A stretch of 14,599 nucleotides of DNA, taken from positions 1-14,599 of the forward strand of contig JBALVO010000093.1 in NCBI GenBank assembly GCA_036961445.1, given 5' to 3'. The stretch is from JBALVO01 sp036961445. GTDB lineage: Bacteria; Pseudomonadota; Gammaproteobacteria; Pseudomonadales; Halieaceae. The translations under genes were made by a program, and so were the position numbers. Every line of letters begins with the position of its first letter. Within the stretch, counting starts at the first letter, position 1. Below, piece after piece: positions 1-6,693 of this stretch. The notes beneath the pieces were generated by a model. That model was not told the origin of the DNA, made no database searches, and saw nothing but the letters and a program-made list of their open reading frames with translations.

Positions 1-780
1 TTAGCTGAATACCCGTGTCGCTACATCCATGCTTATACCGGCACGAATACCGTCATCGGAGTCTACAGTCCCGCCGGTTAACGGGGCGCTGGCCATCGAG
101 GCGAGAAAGTGAAAAGTCCCCCCCATTTCTTCAGCTTTGCGTAAAATGCCATTTAAGGTAAGGCGCTGCAGCATTTCCTCCCTGCCTGGTGTAGTAGCAC
201 TCATTTCACTTTCGACAATACCGGGTAAAACAGCATTAACTCGAATATTCTTTGGACCCAGTTGTATAGCGGCGGTTTTGACTATCATATTAACCGCTGC
301 TTTTGAGGCGCTATAAGCGCTCAACATAGGAGAAGCGAGCTCACCTGAAGGCGAAGAAGTGACAATCACCGAACCACCTGCCTGCATATACGGAACGCCA
401 TCACGGATCCCTTGTGCCACAGCAAATACATTGATATCAAACAATGCTTTGTAGGCGTCAAGATCGAGATTCTCGTAACTGCCGGCATCCAAATCGGTGC
501 CGGCGTTGAGGATCAAGGTATCAATACTGCCGCCCAAATGCTCCGCCGCCTGTGCCAGGCCTGCACTTAGGGATTCAGCGTTAGCCACATCCATGGCCAC
601 AAACGTAGCACCAATAGCGGCGGCAATATCCGTTCCACTTTCACGTCGCCCAGTGATAATCACCTCGGCACCCGCCGCGATGAAATGCTTGGCAACTCCC
701 AGGCCGATACCGGCAGTACCGCCAGTGATCACTGTTTTATTGCCGCGTATAGAGAACAGCTCTTCGGGGTTAATACTCAT
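1..780 (-). CDS. SDR family NAD(P)-dependent oxidoreductase
   Basis: Complete 259-residue classical short-chain dehydrogenase/reductase, a normal length for the family. The Rossmann cofactor motif TGGTAGIG lies at residues 19-26. An LNAG version of the NNAG motif is at 91-94, the catalytic Asn is in DINV (N117), and the catalytic triad is S143, Y156 and K160 (YSASK). The PG motif follows at 186-187, and the C-terminal GGT-DDGIR region is at about 237-246. The GRR after the second beta strand (residues 44-46) suggests NADP(H) preference, which is inference. Family members interconvert alcohols and ketones in the cytoplasm; the substrate is unknown. The start is supported by AAGGAGT about 5 bases before the ATG. 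It is the last gene of the leftward block, 137 bases after the aldehyde dehydrogenase, and may be co-transcribed with it. The stop codon sits exactly at the window edge. Confidence 0.93.
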   Translation of the reverse strand: MSINPEELFSIRGNKTVITGGTAGIGLGVAKHFIAAGAEVIITGRRESGTDIAAAIGATFVAMDVANAESLSAGLAQAAEHLGGSIDTLILNAGTDLDAGSYENLDLDAYKALFDINVFAVAQGIRDGVPYMQAGGSVIVTSSPSGELASPMLSAYSASKAAVNMIVKTAAIQLGPKNIRVNAVLPGIVESEMSATTPGREEMLQRLTLNGILRKAEEMGGTFHFLASMASAPLTGGTVDSDDGIRAGISMDVATRVFS

Positions 781-801
781 TTTTTACTCCTTAATCCGTT
801 A

Positions 802-917
802 TTACAGCTGCTCTATGGGTATGGCCGTAGTAGAGCTTGCTCCCGCCAGAAACGTATTCAGTAGGGCCTTGCTTTCTGGAGTCTGGCTTGGAATACCTGC
901 AAAAACAGCAACAGGCT
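802..917 (-). pseudogene. Possible C-terminal coding remnant between ALDH and SDR
   Basis: Read leftward, the spacer after the aldehyde dehydrogenase stop is open in one frame for about 38 codons and ends at a TAA (802-804). It has no start codon of its own. The translation has protein-like composition, with segments such as PVAVFAGIPSQTPESKALL and ending in AIPIEQL. The pattern of an AGI, a PE-KALL helix and a small-residue tail vaguely resembles the C-terminus of ModA-like periplasmic substrate-binding proteins. That likeness is by eye only. If real, the 5' part was lost when the aldehyde dehydrogenase was joined to this position. It could equally be chance open frame. The spacer also holds an inverted repeat, CCAGAAA (846-852) with TTTCTGG (873-879), which lacks a U-tract. 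Confidence 0.25.
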
Positions 918-2327
918 TCACAGCACCTTGTTCACGTTTATCACCTGCATGCTCGTAAACTCGAGCAAGCCTTCACGGCTGAATTCGACCCCGATGCCGG
1001 ATTCCTTAGTTGCGGGAAACGGTATATGGGGGCCGAAGACCGTGTGCTGGTTGACCCAGGCTGTGCCGCATTCGAGGCGAGCAGCAAGAGTTGTAGCGCG
1101 TTCCAGGTCAGACGACCATACGGAGCCGCCTAGCCCGTAAGGTGAGTTGTTCGCAAGCGCAATCGCATCATCGACATCGCTGAACTTGATAACGGGTAAA
1201 ACCGGACCGAAGGGTTCTTCATCCACCACCCTACAGCCATCGGAGATATCTTTTACTACGGTCAGCGGCACGAAATAACCGGGCGCTTCTTTGATTTCAC
1301 CACCAGCGATGATGTTTCCATGATTTCTGGCATCGGCGATGTACTCGCAAACTTTGTTGTACTGGGCCTTGTTCTGAATGGGGCCGAACTGTGCTCCTGG
1401 CGTGCTTCCGTCCGCGACGATTGCCTGCCTGGTGAGCGCTGCCAACTCGTCACAGACCTGGTCGTAAATGGCCTCGTGAACATAAAGACGTTTGAGGGCA
1501 ATACAGACTTGGCCACTATTCATAAAAGCGGAGTTGAAAACACCTTGAGCCGTTGTTTTGGGGTCAGCGTCGTCCAATACGATGGCTGCGTCGTTACCGC
1601 CAAGCTCTAGCGTCAGGCGCTTGAGAGTACCTGCAGCGCTTGCCATAACGGCCTTGCCGGTAGGGGTAGAACCGGTGAAAGAAATTTTGGCGATGCCGGG
1701 ATGCGAGGATAACCTGGCACCCAGGTCGTTTTGATCGACCAGCACATTAACCAGTCCCTGGGGCACTATGTCGCAGAGTATTTCGCCAAGCATGAGCGTA
1801 GCAATGGGTGTTGTTGGGGCTGGCTTGATGATCAGGCTGTTACCAGCCAACAGTGCAGGAGCAAGCTTGTACACGGCAATTAGGAGCGGGTAGTTCCAGG
1901 GAATAATGGCAGCCACAACTCCCAGGGGCTTGCGGGAGATTTCGATGCGCTGGTTTTCGTCATCCAGCAGGACTTCCGGTTCCAGTGACAGGGTGGCAAA
2001 GTAACGGATAAAAGCTTCTGCATACTGGATTTCCATAGCAGCCGCTTCAAGTGGCTTACCCTGTTCGCTGGTCAACGCATGAGTCAGGGCTTCGGTGTTA
2101 GCGTGTATAGCATCAGCAATTTTGTTCAACATTGCCTGGCGCGTCTCAATGTCTGTTAAAGCCCAGGAATTTGCCGCGTTCCTTGCGGCCACAACAGCCT
2201 GGTTGAGATCATCCTCGTTAGCTCTCGGAGCAGAAGCAAAAACTTGCTCCGTAGCAGGATTGATGACCTCCAGTTGCTCTTGCTTGTAGATCAACGCTCC
2301 ATTTATCAGCAAAGCAAATTCTTTCAT
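918..2327 (-). CDS. NAD(P)-dependent aldehyde dehydrogenase
   Basis: Complete 469-residue member of the ALDH superfamily, slightly shorter than the usual 480-500. It oxidises an aldehyde to the carboxylic acid with NAD(P)+ in the cytoplasm. The expected residues are visible: oxyanion-hole Asn in PWNYP (N145), cofactor Lys in IIKPAP (K168), FTGS (217-220), general base Glu in LELGG (E241), nucleophile Cys in NSGQVC (C275), and EEPFGP (370-375). The N-terminus is short and starts almost directly at the INPAT segment. The start is supported by CGGAGAT about 8 bases before ATG. Just upstream lie the last 20 codons of a lost molybdoenzyme gene and a receptor-type promoter element, so transcription probably begins near 2415-2425. 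Residues about 78-148 are duplicated in the broken copy at 3858-4071. The substrate is unknown. Confidence 0.95.
   Translation of the reverse strand: MKEFALLINGALIYKQEQLEVINPATEQVFASAPRANEDDLNQAVVAARNAANSWALTDIETRQAMLNKIADAIHANTEALTHALTSEQGKPLEAAAMEIQYAEAFIRYFATLSLEPEVLLDDENQRIEISRKPLGVVAAIIPWNYPLLIAVYKLAPALLAGNSLIIKPAPTTPIATLMLGEILCDIVPQGLVNVLVDQNDLGARLSSHPGIAKISFTGSTPTGKAVMASAAGTLKRLTLELGGNDAAIVLDDADPKTTAQGVFNSAFMNSGQVCIALKRLYVHEAIYDQVCDELAALTRQAIVADGSTPGAQFGPIQNKAQYNKVCEYIADARNHGNIIAGGEIKEAPGYFVPLTVVKDISDGCRVVDEEPFGPVLPVIKFSDVDDAIALANNSPYGLGGSVWSSDLERATTLAARLECGTAWVNQHTVFGPHIPFPATKESGIGVEFSREGLLEFTSMQVINVNKVL
1885..2094 (-). repeat. Intact member of a direct repeat (ALDH codons about 78-148)
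   Basis: This part of the intact aldehyde dehydrogenase matches 3858-4071 with about 10 substitutions by eye over 210 bases, plus one 4-base insertion (GACT repeated) in the other copy. Both copies lie in the same orientation, about 1.97 kb apart. The repeat continues across a deletion junction: 2339-2422 here matches 4071-4154 there. Confidence 0.93.
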
Positions 2328-2359
2328 TTTTTATCTCCGATAGTTTAGCTAGTTGAGCC

Positions 2360-2422
2360 TTATACACTGGCCTTGTTTGGTGACGACTTAAGGGGTTCGA
2401 TCTCTGGTTGGCTGAATACCTT
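2360..2422 (-). pseudogene. Remnant: last 20 codons of a second molybdopterin oxidoreductase gene
   Basis: Read leftward, this piece encodes KVFSQPEIEPL followed by nine more residues and a TAA stop. It matches the C-terminus of the intact molybdoenzyme encoded at 4092-4154 with only three amino acid differences (A to K, H to N, G to S). The frame, the stop position and the 21 bases after the stop are all preserved; 2339-2422 aligns without gaps to 4071-4154 with about 14 differences in 84 bases. Homology to the molybdoenzyme gene ends at 2422. Homology to the receptor upstream region begins at 2425, so the body of the gene and of a preceding receptor gene appears to have been deleted. The tail has no start codon and is not expected to be translated. 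Confidence 0.88.
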
Positions 2423-2424
2423 GT

Positions 2425-2500
2425 AAATTACATAAAAACGCTCTAGCGAAAATGGCAAATGACGTCTACGGCGTGACAAATGGCGACAGGAGTGCAAGAG
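2425..2500 (-). promoter_or_regulatory. Receptor-type promoter/leader element upstream of ALDH (copy A)
   Basis: Ungapped alignment with 9081-9156 gives about 53 identities in 76 positions. Conserved blocks on the minus strand are TGTCGCCA (2481-2488), TCACG (2471-2475), TTGCCA (2453-2458; TTGTCA in the other copy), GCGTTT, and the boundary block TGTAATTT (2425-2432). TTGCCA with the T-rich TATGTA 18 bases downstream has loosely sigma-70-like layout. The upstream TGTCGCCA block sits where an activator site could be. The element now lies about 100 bases before the aldehyde dehydrogenase start and probably drives it. Homology is seen directly; promoter function is inferred. Bases 2501-2581, up to the MFS stop, hold only a TGGCGCCA palindrome of unknown meaning. 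Confidence 0.55.
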
Positions 2501-2581
2501 CACCTGGGCCACCGCCAGTCGACATGGCGCCAAGGGTCATGGAGTTTGCATACCGTTTCTTGAGAATGTCAGGGTTTTTAA

Positions 2582-3787
2582 TTAAGCACTGAACTCTTTG
2601 AGCGACTCAACCTTGTTATGGCAGCGGCGATAATGTAGTAATCCGCTAAACAATAACAATGCCAGTAACCACATCAGGCCCGCAAACAGGTAGACGTAGA
2701 GAAATACACCATCGATGACCAGCAGACCGGCCAGCACCGGACCGATAGCCGCACCCAGGGTTTGCATGGCGGGAGCAATCGAGATAAAGCGTCCGCCGCT
2801 GTCAAGTTCGGCCACCAGGCCCATCACATAGCTCGCACCAAAAAACCAGCCCCAGCCATTAAGTGCAATGGCCGTAATAAATAAGCCTTCTTCAGGGCCG
2901 CTTTGTATAATAATCAGTGTTGCTAGTGAGGCACTGATCGAGATCAGCATCGGTAGCCCGTAACCCCAACGCATCGACAGCACGCCAGCGCAGACCGAAC
3001 CGGCTGCTCCAGCCAGTAGCGATGCCGCCACCGCTTTGCCTGCCTGCTCGGCACCAAGCCCGACAGAATCGCCAATGGGTTCGACAAAGGCCCACAGCGC
3101 ACCGTAACCCGTGTATGCCAATACTATCACCGCCAAAGCCACCAGTACCGTCGGTGGTATGGCTAGCTGGCGCACTACGTTGGGTTGCGTTGCCGCCACG
3201 AATTTTGTCCCTGCGCTCGGCAACCAAAGGGCTAGAGGTGCGGCACAGAAACTAAAACCTGCTAGCAACAACAGGGTTATATCAAAACCGTCACCCAGGG
3301 TGCTCAGCTGAGGCAGGGTATAACTCACCAGAGTGCCGACCAGTGACTGGCAGAGAAAAGCCAGTGCGTAGTTGCGTGTTGGCTCTCGTGTGTCCCCCAG
3401 GCAGACAATTATCACTGCATAGCCGGTGCCTGCTAACAGTCCAGCAACTACCATGCAAACCAGCAATACGAAGAATTGGTTCACAAGCGTAAGCATCAGG
3501 AAGTCGGCAGTTAAGGCCAGACTAGACAGCAGCACCAGGTGGCGCCAATTTAAGCGTCGAATCCACAGCACCGAAACAATACAGGCTAGTGCCACGCCTG
3601 CTTTGAAGCTGCCACCGAGCAGCCCCATTTCCCATTCAACCAGCCCCAGACTGTCGGCAGCTCGCGCCAGAGTCAATGGCATAATTGACGCAAACAGTGC
3701 AAAACAGCAGCCGCTGAGGATGGCAGCCAGCCGCACCCTGATGTCATTAACATCGCTGGCGCGTGTCGCTAGTGGTGATTTATACAT
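2582..3787 (-). CDS. MFS transporter
   Basis: Complete 401-residue, strongly hydrophobic protein with about 12 predicted membrane segments in two halves. A longer polar linker lies around residues 190-210, and a basic, His-containing cytoplasmic tail follows the last helix (after about residue 383). This layout and length are typical of major facilitator superfamily permeases of the inner membrane, which move small solutes by proton symport or antiport. The classic GxxxDRxGR loop motif is degenerate: the loop after helix 2 reads RRLNWR. The start is supported by CTGGAGATAACG before the ATG. It lies between the broken aldehyde dehydrogenase fragment and the relocated promoter element, in line with the leftward block, so it is probably read through from the molybdoenzyme gene. 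Uptake of the pathway substrate or export of a product are both possible. Confidence 0.88.
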   Translation of the reverse strand: MYKSPLATRASDVNDIRVRLAAILSGCCFALFASIMPLTLARAADSLGLVEWEMGLLGGSFKAGVALACIVSVLWIRRLNWRHLVLLSSLALTADFLMLTLVNQFFVLLVCMVVAGLLAGTGYAVIIVCLGDTREPTRNYALAFLCQSLVGTLVSYTLPQLSTLGDGFDITLLLLAGFSFCAAPLALWLPSAGTKFVAATQPNVVRQLAIPPTVLVALAVIVLAYTGYGALWAFVEPIGDSVGLGAEQAGKAVAASLLAGAAGSVCAGVLSMRWGYGLPMLISISASLATLIIIQSGPEEGLFITAIALNGWGWFFGASYVMGLVAELDSGGRFISIAPAMQTLGAAIGPVLAGLLVIDGVFLYVYLFAGLMWLLALLLFSGLLHYRRCHNKVESLKEFSA

Positions 3788-3857
3788 CGTTATCTCCAGG
3801 TATGGTTCTCAATTAAGCTGTTTGAAACGAATCGTGGTCGAAACCCAAGGGTTTAAC

Positions 3858-4071
3858 AGCGGGTAGTTCCAGGGAATAGTGGCGGCCACAACTCCCAGGG
3901 GCTTGCGGGAGATTTCGATGCGCTGGTTTTCGTCAACCAGCAGGACTGACTTCCGGTGCCAGTGAGAGGGTCGCAAAGTAACGGATAAAAGCTTCCGCAT
4001 ACTGGATTTCCATGGCAGCCGCTTCAAGTGGCTTGCCCTGTTCGCTGGTCAGCGCATGAGTCAGGGCTTCG
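3858..4071 (-). pseudogene. Aldehyde dehydrogenase fragment (frameshifted, both ends lost)
   Basis: Equivalent to codons about 78-148 of the intact aldehyde dehydrogenase at 918-2327, about 95% identical by eye. It carries a 4-base insertion (GACT doubled, near 3945-3955) that breaks the frame after the VLL segment. The in-frame part reads DENQRIEISRKPLGVVAA, as in the intact gene. The 5' end is also gone: relative to the intact locus, about 244 bases (2095-2338) including start codon and ribosome site are deleted, joined at a two-base CG overlap at 4070-4071. The 3' two thirds are missing and replaced by unrelated sequence leading to the MFS gene. It lies 20 bases after the molybdoenzyme stop, the same order as the intact gene and the molybdoenzyme tail at 2360-2422. 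Not functional. Confidence 0.93.
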
Positions 4072-4091
4072 ATAGTTTGGCTACTTGAGTG

Positions 4092-6461
4092 CTATACGCC
4101 GGCCTTGTGTGGCGATGAAGCAAGGGGCTCGATCTCTGGTTGGCTGAATACCTTTATCGGCGGCAGTGGCTTTTGGTAGAGCTCCACATCAACCAGGCAG
4201 CTATGGGCCGATGGGCCCTGACCCAGGCTCGATGAACCCTTGTCTCGGGTCAGTACATTGGGGTTACCATGAACCTCAAGACTGCCATCAACCTGGGGAT
4301 CTTCCGGGTCATACCAGGAACCTGTGGGGAGTTCCACCACACGGGGTATCACGCAGTCGGTCAATTCGGCACTGGCCAGACAGCTACCCCTGCTGTTGAA
4401 CACGCGAACGATATTCCCATCCTTGATATTGCGGGAGGCGGCATCGTCAGGGTGCAAACGAATAATCTCTCTGCCCTGTGCTTTGGCATCACGACTGTTG
4501 CGACCGAAATCAAGCTGGCTGTGCAATTTTTTCTTCGGCTGATTCGACAGCAGATGCAGGGGATAGGTCTTTGTCAGCGCTGAACCCAGCCATTCGTCCT
4601 TGTCCAGCCAGGTCGCGTGCCCCGGACAGTCAGCATAGTTGAAACTGTCAATAGTCGAGGAAAATAGTTCGATTTTTCCTGAAGGGGTCGTCAGTGGATG
4701 CCCTACGGGATCTGCCCTGAATGTTTCGATGTACCAGACCTTTTCCGGCAATTGATCCTGGGTATTGATTTGGTGGCCGGACCAGAATGTATCGAAATCA
4801 GGTAGCTGCACGTCAACTTCTGCGGCGTTGCTTCTGGTTTCTTCATACAGGCGTTTCACCCAGTCCATTTCGTCCAGGCCTTCGGTGAATTCCTCCTTAA
4901 GGCCGAGACGCTCTGCCAATTCCGAACAGATCGCATAGTCATCGCGGGACTGCGCATAGGGTTCGACAACTTTATGCATGGGAGACAGGTATGTGTCCCA
5001 ACTGCCGCCACCGAGGTCATTGCGCTCAAGAGAGGTGGTGACTGGGAATACGATGTCCGCATGGCGTGCAGTCGCTGTCCACACGGATTCATTGACGATA
5101 ACGGTCTCCGGTTTGGCCCAGGCTTTACGCAGCCGGTTGAGATCCTGGTGGTGGTGGAAGGGGTTACCGCCGGCCCAGTAAATCAGTCGAATATCCGGGT
5201 AGGTCAGAGACTCGCCGTTGAAGTCATAGCGGGTGCCAGGTTTGAGCAGCATATCGGAGATGCGAGCCACGGGAATGAATGCGTCGATGGGGTTATCTCC
5301 CTGAGGTACAGCTCCCAGTGAGAAGTTGATCCAGGCGCGGTCACTAAAACCGACATTGTGAACACAGCCGTAACCAAACGTAATTCCGCCACCGGGTAAT
5401 CCCATGTAGCCCAGAGCGGAGGCAAGTGTGATGGCCATCCAGTAGCTCTGTTCGCCGTGCTCCTGACGCTGCAGTGACCAGCTGACGCCTATAGTGCAGC
5501 GTTTGGCAGCCATGACTCGCGCCAGTTGCTGTATCTCCGTGTCTGCGATGCCACAGATAGCTGACGCCCATGCCGCATTTTTGATCTGGCCGTCACTGGT
5601 ACCCATTAGATAATCGTGGAACTTGTCCCATCCCTCGCAATAGGTATCCAAAAATGACTGGTCATGCAGCCCTTCACTGACCAGTGTATGGATCAGGCCC
5701 AGCATGAGCGCTGTATCGGTATTGGGTCTGCAGGCCATCCAGCGAGCGCCAGCTTCCTCACAAACATCGTCTCTGACAGGGCTGATATTGTAGACGCTGA
5801 CCCCGGCTTCCTTCAGTCGCGCCAGTTTTTGTCTGGCATTATGCGAACCCAGGCCGCCAACGTTAATCTGTGTGTTTTTCAGGGCCGCTCCGCCAAACAG
5901 TACCAGCGATCCGGAGTTTTGAGCGATGTCTTCGATGGTTTGTGGCTCGGCACCCCATTCGTAGAATGACCGGCCGAGTACGCGAGGCACGATATTGTGC
6001 GCCGCGGCACAGGAGTAATCATCCCGACAATCGACATAGCCACCGATGGTTCGCAGGAATCGGTGGATCTGGCTTTGGGCGTGATGAAATCTGCCCGCGC
6101 TGGCCCAGCCATAGGAGCCGCCATAAATGGCTTGATTGCCAAACTCCTGCCGGACACCGGTAAGCGCGTCAGCAGCAAGGTCTAGCGCGACATCCCAGGA
6201 TACGGGCACGAATGGCTCTTTGCCTCGCTGTCCGCCGTCGCTGCCGCGACCGTGCTCCAGGTAACCTCTTCGCACCATGGGCTGCGCAATGCGCACGTCA
6301 GAATTCTGGCTATCCAGCAGTGATTGGGCAATGCCGCTGGGCTCTTCGTCTTCGGGATAAGAGTCAACCGCCGTCATTGCGCCCGCGACCGTCTTGACCA
6401 GGTAGTTCCCCCAGTGACTGCTGGTGGGATAGACTTTTGTAGCTTTATCTTCAGTTGTCAT
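4092..6461 (-). CDS. Molybdopterin oxidoreductase, DMSO/TMAO/biotin sulfoxide reductase-like
   Basis: Complete 789-residue catalytic subunit of the DMSO reductase superfamily, closest in pattern to the single-subunit TorA/DorA/BisC branch. The N-terminus has no CxxC cluster motif, so no N-terminal iron-sulfur site, and no twin-arginine signal; a cytoplasmic BisC-like enzyme is likely. Hallmarks are GGSYGW (114-119), where Tyr117 and Trp119 match the active-site pair of DMSO reductase, and DDYSCAAA, whose Ser150 is the expected Mo ligand. GGNP (431-434) and a C-terminal cofactor-binding domain (LHLLSNQPKKKLHSQ, about 635-649) also fit. The family reduces S- or N-oxides, but some relatives hydroxylate or dehydrogenate, so the reaction is open. 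It follows the receptor gene by 232 bases, and GAGA serves as a weak ribosome site. No chaperone or redox partner gene is nearby. A second copy once existed, as shown by the tail at 2360-2422. Confidence 0.9.
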   Translation of the reverse strand: MTTEDKATKVYPTSSHWGNYLVKTVAGAMTAVDSYPEDEEPSGIAQSLLDSQNSDVRIAQPMVRRGYLEHGRGSDGGQRGKEPFVPVSWDVALDLAADALTGVRQEFGNQAIYGGSYGWASAGRFHHAQSQIHRFLRTIGGYVDCRDDYSCAAAHNIVPRVLGRSFYEWGAEPQTIEDIAQNSGSLVLFGGAALKNTQINVGGLGSHNARQKLARLKEAGVSVYNISPVRDDVCEEAGARWMACRPNTDTALMLGLIHTLVSEGLHDQSFLDTYCEGWDKFHDYLMGTSDGQIKNAAWASAICGIADTEIQQLARVMAAKRCTIGVSWSLQRQEHGEQSYWMAITLASALGYMGLPGGGITFGYGCVHNVGFSDRAWINFSLGAVPQGDNPIDAFIPVARISDMLLKPGTRYDFNGESLTYPDIRLIYWAGGNPFHHHQDLNRLRKAWAKPETVIVNESVWTATARHADIVFPVTTSLERNDLGGGSWDTYLSPMHKVVEPYAQSRDDYAICSELAERLGLKEEFTEGLDEMDWVKRLYEETRSNAAEVDVQLPDFDTFWSGHQINTQDQLPEKVWYIETFRADPVGHPLTTPSGKIELFSSTIDSFNYADCPGHATWLDKDEWLGSALTKTYPLHLLSNQPKKKLHSQLDFGRNSRDAKAQGREIIRLHPDDAASRNIKDGNIVRVFNSRGSCLASAELTDCVIPRVVELPTGSWYDPEDPQVDGSLEVHGNPNVLTRDKGSSSLGQGPSAHSCLVDVELYQKPLPPIKVFSQPEIEPLASSPHKAGV

Positions 6462-6580
6462 CTTTTTGGTCTCTTGTTGAATGAGTGATAGCGACTGAAG
6501 CTTGTCTTCTCATAGAGATACCCACGTTAACTGGCCTTACGTACCGGTCCGCCGCAAAACATTTTTTTATCAAGAGACAT

Positions 6581-6611
6581 CGCCGACCCGGTAATTACAG
6601 CCGGGCCGGCG
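6581..6611 (-). terminator. Stable hairpin in the receptor-molybdoenzyme spacer
   Basis: An 11-base stem, CGCCGGCCCGG / CCGGGTCGGCG on the minus strand, encloses a 9-base loop. The single non-Watson-Crick pair is a G-U wobble only in the minus-strand RNA, which fits selection on the receptor transcript. No immediate U-tract follows, so it may be a processing or mRNA-stabilising hairpin separating receptor and enzyme levels rather than a full terminator. A smaller inverted repeat, GCCTGA/TCAGGC (6662-6681), lies directly after the receptor stop. The rest of the 232-base spacer shows no clear gene or promoter. Confidence 0.4.
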
Positions 6612-6693
6612 AGTACTTGATTGAGCATCGGTGTTGTTCACACCAGCACAGATTGATGTCAGCCTGAAAGGCTCATCAGGCGTAACCGATCGT

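Noticed and set aside
497..958. 153-codon plus-strand frame over the SDR/ALDH spacer
   Set aside because: Mostly a shadow of the SDR gene; no motif support.
3809..4027. Short open frame with its own ATG over the ALDH fragment
   Set aside because: Its first part is out of frame because of the 4-base insertion and only the middle matches ALDH. It is a by-product of a pseudogene, not a gene.
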